A stretch of 64,000 nt of DNA from Corallococcus macrosporus DSM 14697 (GCF_002305895.1 NZ_CP022203.1:7164001-7228000), one strand, 5' to 3'; positions 1 to 8,580 are shown, numbered from the stretch's first letter. A program made the numbers and translations. Notes: generated by a model not told the origin, from the letters alone.

Positions 1-219
1 CAGGTGCCCCATCAACCCCCGGCCGCCCTCGAAGGCGAAGAGCAGGTACTTGCCCCGGCGGACCAGCGACTCCAGGCGGCCGGTCAGCAGGTTGAACTGC
101 TGGCGCTCGGCGCCCCGGAAGATGCGGGTGTCCTCGGATTCGGTGCGCACGAGGCGCCGGTCGCTGAACCAGCGCACCAGGTTGCGCCGGGCGATTTCGA
201 CTTCGGGTAGCTCAGGCAT
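1..219 (-). CDS. mutM: Formamidopyrimidine-DNA glycosylase family protein (5' end only)
   Basis: Only the first 73 codons are present; the gene runs off the left edge. The protein begins MPELPEVEIARRNL, the signature N-terminus of Fpg/Nei glycosylases. Pro2 becomes the Schiff-base nucleophile after Met removal, and Glu3 is the catalytic acid. A later RRGKYLLF stretch contains the Lys that corresponds to Fpg Lys57. The family excises oxidised purines such as 8-oxoguanine in base-excision repair. The MutM versus Nei choice cannot be settled from the N-terminus. The gene is divergent from the M48 protease; the 204-bp gap (220-423) shows no recognisable signal. Confidence 0.85.
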   Translation of the reverse strand, partial: MPELPEVEIARRNLVRWFSDRRLVRTESEDTRIFRGAERQQFNLLTGRLESLVRRGKYLLFAFEGGRGLMGHL

Positions 220-423
220 CCTGCGGGGCACATACACCGGCGGGGCGCCCCACGCACCGCCAACCTGCCGGGCAGCCAACACCGGCCCCCGGCCCGGGCG
301 GAGACCGGATGCCCGGAGGCTTGCACCACGCGGCCCTTGAAGGCAGGTGCCGATGTGGGCCAGCGTCCCGCAATCCCGCGCGGCAACGCGGCGAAGACCC
401 CTGGCACGAAAGGCACCACTCGC

Positions 424-1248
424 ATGCAGCGCATCCTCGTGGCGGTACTCGGACTCACCCTGACAACGGGCCTGTCGGCGGGCTGCACCCAGCAGCGCAT
501 CAGCGCGGAGAAGGCCGTGGCGCGCGCCTTCATCTCAGACGAGGAGGAGGAGAAGCTCGGCAAGCAGGTCAAGGCGGAGCTGGAGACGAAGGAGAAGATC
601 AAGTACGTGGAGGACCCCGCCGTCGTCGACTACGTGCGCGGCATCTCCGCCAGCATCCTGAAGCAAGCCTCCAAGGACCGGCCCGGGGTGAAGTGGAAGA
701 TCCACGTCATCGACGACCCGAAGACGGTCAACGCGTTCGCCACGCCCGGTGGCTACCTGTACGTGTACACGGGCCTCATCCTGGCCGCGGACACGGAGGC
801 GGAGCTGGCCGGCGTCATGGCGCACGAGGCGGGCCACGTGGTGGGCCGGCACTCGGCGCGCGCCATGGTCAACCAGATGGGCCTGCAGACCATCACCCAG
901 GCGGCGCTGGGGAAGAACCCGGGCACCGTGGCGCAGATCGCCGCGCAGCTCGTGAGCGGCGGCACGATGCTGGCGCACGGCCGCGGCGAGGAGATTGAAG
1001 CCGACGAGTACGGCGCGCGCTACGCCTCCGGCGCGGGCTACGACCCGCGGGGCCTCGTCACCTTCTTCGAGAAGCTCCAGAAGGAGCAGGGTGACACGCC
1101 CGCGATGATGAAGTGGCTGAGCACCCACCCCACCAACCGGGACCGCATCGCGAACATCCAGAAGATCATCTCGGAGAAGAAGCTGCGCGGCAGCAACAAC
1201 GGGCCGGGCGGGCTGCCCCCCATCAAGCAGTCGCTGGGCGGCAAGTAG
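424..1248 (+). CDS. M48 family metalloprotease, lipoprotein
   Basis: A 274-aa predicted zinc metalloprotease. Residues 1-20 form a lipoprotein signal ending LSAG before Cys21, so the protein should be membrane-anchored in the envelope. The HEAGH zinc motif is at 134-138 and the third-ligand motif EADEYG near 192-197, as in BepA/Oma1-type M48 enzymes that act in outer-membrane quality control. An in-frame upstream ATG at 337 was rejected because it would bury the signal peptide. The region before 424 has a weak GAAAGG ribosome site. The gene converges on the YihY gene with only 4 bp between stops. The exact substrate is unknown. Confidence 0.88.
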   Translation: MQRILVAVLGLTLTTGLSAGCTQQRISAEKAVARAFISDEEEEKLGKQVKAELETKEKIKYVEDPAVVDYVRGISASILKQASKDRPGVKWKIHVIDDPKTVNAFATPGGYLYVYTGLILAADTEAELAGVMAHEAGHVVGRHSARAMVNQMGLQTITQAALGKNPGTVAQIAAQLVSGGTMLAHGRGEEIEADEYGARYASGAGYDPRGLVTFFEKLQKEQGDTPAMMKWLSTHPTNRDRIANIQKIISEKKLRGSNNGPGGLPPIKQSLGGK

Positions 1249-1252
1249 CCGT

Positions 1253-2299
1253 TCAGTGCAGCGTGGAGGAGCGGGGGTCCTGCTCCTCCACGGTGGGCTC
1301 GGGCTCCTTGCCCCGGGCCACGCGCCGCCGCCACCGGAAGCGCGCCAGCTTCGAGCGCATGGCGGTGCTGGCGCTCTTGGCCGCGCCAGCCGTCTTCAGG
1401 GGCGGCTCCAGCGGCGCGGGCTCGTCGAAGCCACGCGCCCCCTTGGACTTCCCCTCCGCCGAGGCGTGCTCGAGGATGGCGTTGACTTCGCCGCCCAAGA
1501 TGAAGATGAGCCCGGAGAGGTAGAGCCACAGCAGCAGCACCATCACGCCGCCGATGGAGCCGTACGTGACGTTGTACTGGCCGAAGTGCTCCACGTACTG
1601 CGTGAAGCCCCAGGTGCTCGCCAGCCACAGGCCGGTGCCCAGCACGGAGCCGGGGGTGATGTACTTGAAGCGCTGCTTCACGTCCGGCAGCAGGTAGTAG
1701 CAGAGCGCCAGCACCAGCATCACCAGCGACGCGGTGAAGGGCCAGCGCAGCCAGGACCACACCAGGTGGAAGGCGTCCACGAGCTGCAGCTTCCCCGCCA
1801 GCCACAGCCCCAGCCGTCCGCCGAGCAGGAACACGGCGAAGGACAGCGGGATGAGCAGCGAGCCCATCACCGTCACCAGCATCGCCAGGCCCTGCGTCTT
1901 CCAGAGGGGCCGGGACTCCGTGACGTCGTAGGCCAGGTTGAGCGCGGTGCGCAGCGCGTTCACCCCGCGTGACGCGGACCACAGCGTGATGACCAGACCG
2001 GCCGTCAGCAGCTTGGGCTGGGGCTGGTTGACCAGGGACTCCAGGTGTCCGGTGATGAGGCCCAGCGCGTCGCCCGGCACCAGCGGGCGGACGCGGTCCA
2101 GCATCGCGTCCACCGCGCCCGGGGCGAACGGCAGGTACGCCACCAGCGTGACGAGGAAGAAGAGGAAGGGGAACAGCGAGAACAGCAGGTAGTACGAGAG
2201 CTGCGCCGCGATGTCGGTGACGCTGTCCTCCTGGAACTCCTTCACGAAGCGCCGGCAGAACTCGCGCCAGGACAAATGCTTGAGTCTGGGCAGCCGCAT
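1253..2299 (-). CDS. YihY/BrkB family inner-membrane protein
   Basis: A 348-aa protein with about six hydrophobic segments. The N-terminus carries the family hallmark in which an aromatic and polar helix (SVTDIAAQLSYYLLFSLFPFL) runs into the first membrane span. The C-terminal 60 residues are cytoplasmic, basic and Ala/Pro-rich. The family was once misnamed ribonuclease BN; its transport substrate is not established. The start at 2299 is supported by an AGGAGG-type ribosome site (GAGGAGGCGAGC) just upstream. A longer frame reaching 2383 lacks such support. Confidence 0.88.
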   Translation of the reverse strand: MRLPRLKHLSWREFCRRFVKEFQEDSVTDIAAQLSYYLLFSLFPFLFFLVTLVAYLPFAPGAVDAMLDRVRPLVPGDALGLITGHLESLVNQPQPKLLTAGLVITLWSASRGVNALRTALNLAYDVTESRPLWKTQGLAMLVTVMGSLLIPLSFAVFLLGGRLGLWLAGKLQLVDAFHLVWSWLRWPFTASLVMLVLALCYYLLPDVKQRFKYITPGSVLGTGLWLASTWGFTQYVEHFGQYNVTYGSIGGVMVLLLWLYLSGLIFILGGEVNAILEHASAEGKSKGARGFDEPAPLEPPLKTAGAAKSASTAMRSKLARFRWRRRVARGKEPEPTVEEQDPRSSTLH

Positions 2300-2421
2300 G
2301 CTCGCCTCCTCGCTCCGAGTCGTACCGGGGCACAGAAGGTGAAAACGGGCGCGCGCTTTGGCAGCAGGCGGCCGGCCGGGCACACGCTCCGTGGCTCGGC
2401 GGGTGGCGGGGCGCGGTGTCG

Positions 2422-3309
2422 TCAGGCGACGTTGGGCGGGAGGTATCTGCCCAGCAGTGGACGGAGGCTGCCGCGCACCTCGTCGGGGATGCGGCTGCGC
2501 TCGGTGCCAATGGCCAGGGCCAGCGCGGAGTCGCAGCGGCAGGTGGCGCGGGCTCCGGCGATGCGAGGCAGCGCGCGGCGGATGAGCGCGGCGCCGCTGG
2601 CGGTGACGGCCTTCCGGTGGTGGGAGATCAGCGCCAGCAGGTCGTCATGCGCCTCGCCCGGCGCGCGGGGCTGCCACGAGTCGTAGTCCGTGGGCAGCGC
2701 CACCATGGCGTAGTGGAGTTCCGCCTCCCGGGCGAGCCGGGCCTCGGGCATGCCCGTCATGCCCACCAGGTCTCCGCCCCAGGTGCGGTAGAGCATGCTC
2801 TCCGCGCGGGTGCTGAGGGACGGGCCCTCGATGCAGACGTAGGTGCCCTCGGTGTGGACGGTGGGCCCCAGCGGGTCCCTGGCCTCCGCGAGGACGTGGC
2901 GCAGGGTGCCGCAGAAGGGGCTGCCCAGGTCCACGTGGACGGCGACGTCGTCGTAGAAGGTGCAGGGGCGGCGGTAGGTCCGGTCGATGACCTGGTCCGG
3001 CACGGCGAGCTGGAGGGGCTGGATGTGCTCGCGCAGGCTGCCCACGGTGCCGGTGGCGAGGACGTGGGTGACGCCCAGCACCTTCAGCGCGTAGACGTTG
3101 GCGCGGTAGGGCGCGCGGGTGGCGTTGTAGACGTGGCCGGAGCCGTGGCGGGCGACGAAGGCGACGGAGACGCCATTGAGCTCGGTGGTGACGATGGGAC
3201 CCGCGTGAGGGCCGAAGGGCGTCTCGATGATGTGGGATTCGCCCTTGCCGGGGATGCCCAGCGCCTGGGCCAGCCCGGGGCTCCCGATGATGCCCACCCT
3301 GACAGCCAT
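2422..3309 (-). CDS. mtnP: S-methyl-5'-thioadenosine phosphorylase
   Basis: A 295-aa PNP/MTAP-family enzyme expected to split 5'-methylthioadenosine to adenine and 5-methylthioribose-1-phosphate in methionine salvage. Visible features are the N-terminal VGIIGSPGL strand, the phosphate-binding RHG at 54-56, the TEGTYVCIEGP loop at 153-163, the GMTGMPEA segment at 183-190 and TDYDSW at 207-212. Asp208 and Asp210 correspond to the human MTAP aspartates that select adenine, which argues against a 6-oxopurine phosphorylase. The start at 3309 has GAGGAGG upstream. The gene is divergent from the Cys-rich secreted protein, with a 10-bp inverted repeat in the shared promoter region. Confidence 0.9.
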   Translation of the reverse strand: MAVRVGIIGSPGLAQALGIPGKGESHIIETPFGPHAGPIVTTELNGVSVAFVARHGSGHVYNATRAPYRANVYALKVLGVTHVLATGTVGSLREHIQPLQLAVPDQVIDRTYRRPCTFYDDVAVHVDLGSPFCGTLRHVLAEARDPLGPTVHTEGTYVCIEGPSLSTRAESMLYRTWGGDLVGMTGMPEARLAREAELHYAMVALPTDYDSWQPRAPGEAHDDLLALISHHRKAVTASGAALIRRALPRIAGARATCRCDSALALAIGTERSRIPDEVRGSLRPLLGRYLPPNVA

Positions 3310-3333
3310 GTGCCTCCTCGTGGCGCGACCACC

Positions 3334-3366
3334 GCGCCAGGGGACCATAACGCGGCCCCCTGGCGC
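3334..3366. promoter_or_regulatory. 10-bp inverted repeat between divergent genes
   Basis: GCGCCAGGGG (3334-3343) is followed after 13 nt by its exact complement CCCCTGGCGC (3357-3366). It lies in the 93-bp gap between mtnP (minus) and the Cys-rich protein gene (plus). It could be a dyad operator controlling both genes or simply a GC-rich hairpin; the sequence alone cannot tell. Confidence 0.4.
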
Positions 3367-3402
3367 CGGAACCCCAGAAGACTGGTAGTTTTCGTAATCG
3401 CC

Positions 3403-4161
3403 ATGCGAGCCCTCCTGATTCTCGGCCTGACCCTCGCCGCCGGCCCCGCCGCGGCCGCCGTCCCTTCTGGCTGCCAGGAGGACTTCGGCACGTGCAAGGA
3501 GGACTGCTCCATCGAATTCGGGGGCAGCGGGCGCACCGTCGAGAAGCTCACCCACTGCCTGGCGGACTGTCAGGAGAACCTGGGCTTGTGCGCGGACCGG
3601 CACTCGTCGCTCAAGGGCCTGCCTTCAGGCGTGGTGGCGGACCCGCCGAGGCGGCGGAGGGGCAAGCGGCTGACGCGCGAGGAGGACCCCTTCGGGGACG
3701 GCGGCGCGCAGCCGACGCGCAGGCGCAAGTCCCGGGAGGAGGACCCGTTCGGGGATGAGCAGGGCTCCAACCGGAGGGATGGCTACCGCGCGTCGGAGTC
3801 CTCCGTGGCGGTGGAGCCCTCGCGCCCCGCACCAGAGCCCATTCCCCCGCCGCCATCCTCCGGTGTGGCGGTGGAGGCCACGCGGACCGGGTACCGGGCG
3901 ACTGAACCCGCGGCACCTCCGCCCCCGGCCCCGGCGGACCCGGCGTCCCTGGGGGACCTGGACTCGCCGGATGACGCGCCCACCCCCACCCCGCCCGCCG
4001 TCACCGCGAGCCCGGAGAAGGAGGACCCGCTGGTCGGCGACGACCTGCCGGAGGCGCCACCTCCGGCCGCGAAGAAGCCCGCGCCCAGCAAGTCCAGCCG
4101 GCCGGCGCTACCGCCCGAGCCCGAGTACGACATCTCCGACTGGGACCCGGACGGGGATTGA
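3403..4161 (+). CDS. Cys-rich, proline-rich secreted protein of unknown function
   Basis: A 252-aa protein with a clear Sec signal peptide (MRALLILGLTLAAGPAAAA). It is followed by a small six-Cys module spaced C-x6-C-x3-C then C-x3-C-x6-C, suggesting a disulfide-bonded helical hairpin. The rest (about residues 85-252) is low complexity, rich in Pro, Ala, Glu and Arg. It holds two copies of an REEDPFGD repeat, two copies of a GYR(A)-type motif and an acidic C-terminus. No enzyme motif is visible. The upstream in-frame extension to 2416 is the antisense of mtnP and was discarded. It converges on the trypsin-like protease with a 10-bp gap. Confidence 0.7.
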   Translation: MRALLILGLTLAAGPAAAAVPSGCQEDFGTCKEDCSIEFGGSGRTVEKLTHCLADCQENLGLCADRHSSLKGLPSGVVADPPRRRRGKRLTREEDPFGDGGAQPTRRRKSREEDPFGDEQGSNRRDGYRASESSVAVEPSRPAPEPIPPPPSSGVAVEATRTGYRATEPAAPPPPAPADPASLGDLDSPDDAPTPTPPAVTASPEKEDPLVGDDLPEAPPPAAKKPAPSKSSRPALPPEPEYDISDWDPDGD

Positions 4162-4171
4162 GCGGGGGCGC

Positions 4172-4975
4172 CTAGAAGTCGAAGGAGATGGCCTTGATGA
4201 ACGCGTCCACGCTGGCGTCGATACGGCGTCCGAAGTTCCGCTGGCACGGGTCAAAGCCGCACTTGAAAAGGTCGAAGTAGCTCCGGAAGCCCGTGTGCAT
4301 CGCGGCGACCCGGTGGACACCGCTCCCCATGTTTCGGGACCAGGGCCCGCCGCTCTGCCCGCCCGTCGTATCGATGTGCTCGGTCTCAATCCGATGGCCG
4401 TTGATTCCGGCCGCCCCGCTCATGCCACATTGGAACGTCGCCGGGCCGGGCGCGCCCGGGCAGGTATCGGCGGGATAGCCGAACATGTCGTAGGTGGCGG
4501 AGCCACTGTCGATGACGTAGCCCGTGAACATGGATGGCGCGGCGTGGCAGGGAAACGTATCCACGACGGCATAGTCCAGGGGCGAATCCAGTGCGCCGTG
4601 CGCGTACCCCGAAGGCACGCCGATGAGGATGTCGTTCGACGAGTTCGCGTCGTCGTTCCGGCAATCCACGCTCCCCAGCGGCAGGGACGTCCCGTTCTGC
4701 GCCGGGCCGAAGATGATGCGGTTCGTCGTCAGTCCATCTGGACGGCGGATGCAGTGCGCCGCGGTGACCAGCGTCCAGGGGCCGATGTACGAGCCCGTGC
4801 ACTGTCCACAGGAGCCGCCCGAGCAGACCGTCAGGCGAACGGTCGCGCGTCGCGGCTGCAGCATGGTGTCGACGACGCGCGTGCGACCATCACTCCATTC
4901 ATGACAAGCACCTCCGTCAGGACGCAGCGTTGATGCGCACGGCCCACGCGCCTTCCGTGGAGCGCCTGCCCTCAC
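4172..4975 (-). CDS. Trypsin-like (S1/V8-like) serine peptidase
   Basis: A 267-aa chymotrypsin-fold protease. The triad is visible as TAAHC (His), SPLDYAVV (Asp) and TTGGQSGGPW (Ser). CTGSYIGPWTLV before the His and paired cysteines are typical of bacterial secreted Glu-endopeptidase-like members. The only start in frame is GTG at 4975. The first 35 residues (MRAGAPRKARGPC...) are not a signal peptide, although the mature-like part from about residue 36 suggests secretion. Either export is non-canonical or the true N-terminus lies in another frame. N-terminal annotation is therefore uncertain. Confidence 0.75.
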   Translation of the reverse strand: MRAGAPRKARGPCASTLRPDGGACHEWSDGRTRVVDTMLQPRRATVRLTVCSGGSCGQCTGSYIGPWTLVTAAHCIRRPDGLTTNRIIFGPAQNGTSLPLGSVDCRNDDANSSNDILIGVPSGYAHGALDSPLDYAVVDTFPCHAAPSMFTGYVIDSGSATYDMFGYPADTCPGAPGPATFQCGMSGAAGINGHRIETEHIDTTGGQSGGPWSRNMGSGVHRVAAMHTGFRSYFDLFKCGFDPCQRNFGRRIDASVDAFIKAISFDF

Positions 4976-5117
4976 GCGGCGGGCCGCACGCAGCCCCGCA
5001 CCGCGAGACTCAATGCATGGGCAACCTGTCGAACGAGGTGGGCGCGGAACCTTCGCTGCCTGGATTTTCCGCGCGATTCACGCCGCGCTGAAGACGCTCG
5101 CGCACCGCCCTCGGCCC

Positions 5118-5771
5118 TCACCGCGCCTTCCGGAACGTCAGATTGATGCGATGCGCTCCGAGCAGGGGGTGGTGGCCCGCCTTCAGCGGCATGACGCCGT
5201 GGTAGCGCAGGCGGTCCGGTCCTCCCCAGACGACCACGTCGCCATGGCTCAGGCGCACGCGCTCCGGCTTGTCCGACCGCTCCGCCCCACCGAAGAGGAA
5301 GACGGCCGGGAGCCCCAACGAAACGGAGACGATGGGCGCGCTGAAGTCGCGCTCGTCCTTGTCCTGGTGCAGCGACATCTTCGCGCCGGGCTCGTAGCGG
5401 TTCACCAGACACGCGTCGGGGGTGAAGCCAGCGAAGCCCACCTTGGCGGCGGCCGTCTGCGCGAGCTGAAGGAAGACCGCCGGCATGTCCGGCCAGGGCC
5501 GCCCCTGCACCGGGTCCACCGCGTCGTAGCGATACCCCGTCCGGTCCGTCACCCAGCCCCACGCACCACAGCTCGTCATCGCCACCGACATGCGGAACCC
5601 GCCCGGTGTCTCCATGTGCCGGAAGGGCGAAGCGTTCGTGACGTCCTGGACCGCGCGCAGCAGCGCCCCCGCCTGGGCCAGCGCGAAGCCCCGGAGGACC
5701 CTGGCCCCGAGGCCCAGCGCTTCCTCGCGAGGTCCCGTGCCGCCGAGGTTGTCGAACAGGTCCAACGTCAT
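5118..5771 (-). CDS. alkB: Alpha-ketoglutarate-dependent alkylated-DNA dioxygenase AlkB
   Basis: A 217-aa Fe(II)/2-oxoglutarate dioxygenase, the same length as E. coli AlkB. It oxidatively removes methyl groups from 1-methyladenine and 3-methylcytosine. Iron ligands are His135 and Asp137 (HQDKDE) and His191 (RYHGV). The 2-oxoglutarate arginines are Arg208 and Arg214 in HRINLTFR. The N-terminal nucleotide-recognition lid with TDRTGYRYD is also present. It starts 9 bp after the stop of the upstream dioxygenase gene, so the two are almost certainly co-transcribed. No Ada-type regulator is nearby. Confidence 0.93.
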   Translation of the reverse strand: MTLDLFDNLGGTGPREEALGLGARVLRGFALAQAGALLRAVQDVTNASPFRHMETPGGFRMSVAMTSCGAWGWVTDRTGYRYDAVDPVQGRPWPDMPAVFLQLAQTAAAKVGFAGFTPDACLVNRYEPGAKMSLHQDKDERDFSAPIVSVSLGLPAVFLFGGAERSDKPERVRLSHGDVVVWGGPDRLRYHGVMPLKAGHHPLLGAHRINLTFRKAR

Positions 5772-5780
5772 GGGCGCGCC

Positions 5781-6548
5781 TCAAGCCGCATCATGGAAGA
5801 TGACGCCCACCGTGTGACGCTGTCCCGAGCGGATGCGGCTGACGCCATGCCGCAGGTTGACGCGGTACACGCCTCGCGTTCCCTGCACCGGGCGGTGGTG
5901 GACGGCGAACACCACCGCGTCTCCCTGGCGCAGCGGGACGACCTCCGCGCGTGACTGCATGCGCGGGCGCTGCTCGGTGAGGACGAACTCCCCTCCCGTG
6001 AAGTCCCGCCCGGGCTCCGACAGCAGAATCGCCACCTGGAGCGGGAAGACGTGCTCCCCGTAGAGGTCCTGGTGCAGGCAGTTGTAGTCGCCGGCCTCGT
6101 AGCGCAGCAGCAACGGCGTCGGCCGCACCTGCCCCGCCGCGTGGCAGCGTTCCAGGTACGCCGCATGCGATTCGGGGTACTGGACCTCGATGCCCATGGC
6201 GGTGTTCCAGCGGTTCGCCACCGGCGCGAGCCGGGGATACAGCGCCTCGCGCAGCCCGGCGACCCCGTCCGGCAGCGGGTACGCGAAGTACTTGTACTCG
6301 CCCTTCCCGAAGCCGTGCCGCGCCATCACCACTCGGCTGCGGAACACGGCGTCTTCCGGGTACAGCGCCGCCAGGGCCTCACACTCGGCCGGCGTGACGA
6401 GCCGCTCCAACGTCGCGCAACCGCGCGCGTCCAACGCCTCCTCGACGCGGGCCCAGTCGACCTCGGCCACCTGCTTCACTGCGCGGACGGCGCCGGGCGG
6501 ACGCGCCTTTCGGGCCGTCGCCTTCTGCGTGGACATGGTGTCTGCCAT
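5781..6548 (-). CDS. 2OG-Fe(II) oxygenase, DUF2086-type (predicted damaged-DNA oxygenase)
   Basis: A 255-aa dioxygenase distinct from AlkB. It has His159-x-Asp161 (in HQDLYGEHVFPLQVAILLS), His234 and, ten residues later, Arg244, which together form the double-stranded beta-helix iron and 2-oxoglutarate site. The TGGEFVLTEQRPRMQSR stretch is the hallmark of the family recalled as PF09859, which is often encoded beside alkB. It lies immediately upstream of alkB in the same operon, supporting a role in alkylation repair. ATG codons at 6548 and 6536 are both possible starts; neither has a strong ribosome site. The true substrate is inferred, not shown. Confidence 0.82.
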   Translation of the reverse strand: MADTMSTQKATARKARPPGAVRAVKQVAEVDWARVEEALDARGCATLERLVTPAECEALAALYPEDAVFRSRVVMARHGFGKGEYKYFAYPLPDGVAGLREALYPRLAPVANRWNTAMGIEVQYPESHAAYLERCHAAGQVRPTPLLLRYEAGDYNCLHQDLYGEHVFPLQVAILLSEPGRDFTGGEFVLTEQRPRMQSRAEVVPLRQGDAVVFAVHHRPVQGTRGVYRVNLRHGVSRIRSGQRHTVGVIFHDAA

Positions 6549-6597
6549 GACTGGAAGCTAAAAGGTCCAGGCAGCCCCGGCACTCCGGGTCTTGCTG

Positions 6598-7575
6598 CTA
6601 TCCGACGCGCGAGGAGGCTGGAGGCCGCTCCGGAACGGCCGCTGCCGCCGCGGGCGGCCGGACGTGCGCGCCCTGGGTCAGTCGCACGCCCAGGAGCACG
6701 AGCACGCCGCCCACCGCAAGCTCCCAGTGCAGCGCCTCGTCCAGGAGGGCCCAGGCGGCCAGCGCGGTCGCCGCGGGCTGGAGGTTGGAGAACACCGCCA
6801 CCTTCGACGCCGGCACCCGCGACAGCGCGAAGTACCAGAGCAGGTACGCCACCACCGACGTGAGCAGGCCCAGGTAGACGATGGAGTACCGGGCCGCGGG
6901 GCTGGCCGCGAGCACCGCCTCCGGCCTCGCGAAGAACGGCGCCATCAACAGCATCATCAACGTGGAGGCCGTCATGCTCCACGCCGTCGCGCGAATCGGC
7001 CCGTGCACGGCGACGAACGGCCTGCCCTCCGTCGTGTACACCACCCACGACATCACCGCGCCCAGGATGAGCAGGTCACCCTGCAGCGAGCCGCTCGCGT
7101 CCACCAGCCCGCGCCCCAGCAGGAGCACCACCACGCCCGTGAACGCCGTGACGATGCCGCCCACCGCCCGGAGCGAGGCCCGCTCATGCCCCCGCCCCAG
7201 GCTCAGCAGGTATACGCCCAGCGGCGTCAGTGCATAGAGCAGCGCCGCGTGCGCCGCCGTGGACCGGGACAGGCCATGGAAGAAGAACACCTGGTTCACC
7301 GGCCCCGCCAGCAGGCCCAGCATGAGCACGCGTCCCCATTCCTTGCGCGGCGGCAGCCGGGGCCCGGGCAGGAAGCACAGCAACAGCGCGAACACCGTCC
7401 CGCTCAGCACGAAGCGCCACAGCACCACCGTGAGCGGCGGCAGCTCCGACATCGCGCGCTTTCCCGCCAGGTACGTGCCCGCGCTGATGAGGACCTGGAG
7501 GATGAGCCCGGCATAGACAGGGCCCAGGGACTGCGCGGAGGTGGACGTCAGGGGTCGAGCTGAAGGAGCGCCCAT
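6598..7575 (-). CDS. EamA/DMT-superfamily transporter
   Basis: A 325-aa inner-membrane protein with ten predicted hydrophobic helices arranged as two EamA repeats (about 20-150 and 165-300), as in drug/metabolite exporters such as RhtA or YdcZ relatives. Typical sequences are WRFVLSG in helix 2 and ALLDEALHW near the ninth helix. Its first codons overlap the 3' end of queG by 28 bp, suggesting translational coupling as the last gene of the adenosyltransferase-queG operon. The transported compound cannot be predicted. Confidence 0.85.
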   Translation of the reverse strand: MGAPSARPLTSTSAQSLGPVYAGLILQVLISAGTYLAGKRAMSELPPLTVVLWRFVLSGTVFALLLCFLPGPRLPPRKEWGRVLMLGLLAGPVNQVFFFHGLSRSTAAHAALLYALTPLGVYLLSLGRGHERASLRAVGGIVTAFTGVVVLLLGRGLVDASGSLQGDLLILGAVMSWVVYTTEGRPFVAVHGPIRATAWSMTASTLMMLLMAPFFARPEAVLAASPAARYSIVYLGLLTSVVAYLLWYFALSRVPASKVAVFSNLQPAATALAAWALLDEALHWELAVGGVLVLLGVRLTQGAHVRPPAAAAAVPERPPASSRVG

Positions 7576-8567
7576 TGCGCGGCGGTACGTACCAATTCGC
7601 TCGAATCGCCGCAGAGCTTTTCCAGCAACGGTTTCGCGTCCGCCTGCTTCGCCACGCCCAACGCATACACGGCGTTGCGGCGCAGTCCGTCATAGCGTGC
7701 GCGCGCCAGCGCGGTGCCAGGTATTAGGTGCTCATACTGTTCCACCGTGAGTCCCGCGAGCTCACGCACCCCCAACTCCGCCACGGCGCGAGGCGCGAAG
7801 CGCGGGTGCTCGGCGAACACCGGCCGGCGGTTCAGCGGACACACCTGCTGGCAGATGTCGCAGCCGAAAATCAGGTTGTCGAACTTGAGCCGGAACGCCT
7901 CCGGCACCTGCTGCTCGCGGTTCTCGATGGTCTGGTAGGACAGGCACGCGCGCGCGTCCACGCGGCCGTTGCCCACCAGCGCGCCGGTGGGGCACGACAC
8001 GAGGCAGCGGCGGCACGCGCCGCACCGGTCCGCCGCCGGGCCGGTGCCGTAGTCGTCCACCTCCACGTCCAGGACGAGCGTGGCCAGCAGCACCCAGGAG
8101 CCGTAGGGCTCGGTGATGAAGCAGCCGTTCTTCCCCACGTAGCCGAGCCCCGCGCGCGCCGCCCACACCTTCTCCATCAGCGGGCCGCTGTCCACGCCGC
8201 CGTAGGTGCCCAGCCCCGGGTACATCACGGTGAGCGCCTTGCGGAACGCCTTCATCCGGTCGCGCAGCGTGGAGTGGTAGTCCCGGCCACGCGCGTAGCG
8301 CGCGATGGGCGAGCCCACCGTCTCCGCGTCGTCGCGCCAGTAGTTGTTCGCGAAGGAGATGACCGTCCTCGCGCCGGGGAGCAGGACGGAGACGTCCAGC
8401 CGCTCGGCCGCCCGCTCGCCCATCCAGTCCATGTCCGCCGCGTAGCCCGCGGCCACCCAGGACAGCAGGAAGTCGGGCGGGATGGGCTCGGCGCGCGCGA
8501 ACCCCACCAGGTCGAAGCCGACCGAGCTGGCGAGGTCACGCAGATGGGCGGTGGGCAGAACAGTCAC
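7548..8567 (-). CDS. queG: Epoxyqueuosine reductase QueG
   Basis: A 339-aa iron-sulfur, cobalamin-dependent reductase that makes queuosine from epoxyqueuosine in tRNA anticodons. Family marks are YARGRDYHSTLRDRM near residue 90, the GKNGCFITEPYGSW segment, and two ferredoxin-like clusters, CGACRRCLVSCPTGAL and CDICQQVCPLN. A short HEAT-like C-terminus (LLEKLCGDSSELVRTAAQWALLQL) follows. The start is GTG at 8567. It sits 13 bp downstream of the cobalamin adenosyltransferase gene, a suggestive pairing because QueG needs a cobalamin cofactor. Confidence 0.92.
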   Translation of the reverse strand: MTVLPTAHLRDLASSVGFDLVGFARAEPIPPDFLLSWVAAGYAADMDWMGERAAERLDVSVLLPGARTVISFANNYWRDDAETVGSPIARYARGRDYHSTLRDRMKAFRKALTVMYPGLGTYGGVDSGPLMEKVWAARAGLGYVGKNGCFITEPYGSWVLLATLVLDVEVDDYGTGPAADRCGACRRCLVSCPTGALVGNGRVDARACLSYQTIENREQQVPEAFRLKFDNLIFGCDICQQVCPLNRRPVFAEHPRFAPRAVAELGVRELAGLTVEQYEHLIPGTALARARYDGLRRNAVYALGVAKQADAKPLLEKLCGDSSELVRTAAQWALLQLDP

Positions 8568-8580
8568 GGGGCGCGTCCGG

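Noticed and set aside
2416-3402. N-terminal extension of the Cys-rich secreted protein gene to 2416
   Set aside because: This stretch is antisense to mtnP and would place the signal peptide in the middle of the protein.
4972-5784. Long minus-strand frame overlapping alkB
   Set aside because: It is the out-of-frame shadow of alkB. The translation is Arg/Gly/Pro-rich with no domain, while the other frame has every AlkB motif.
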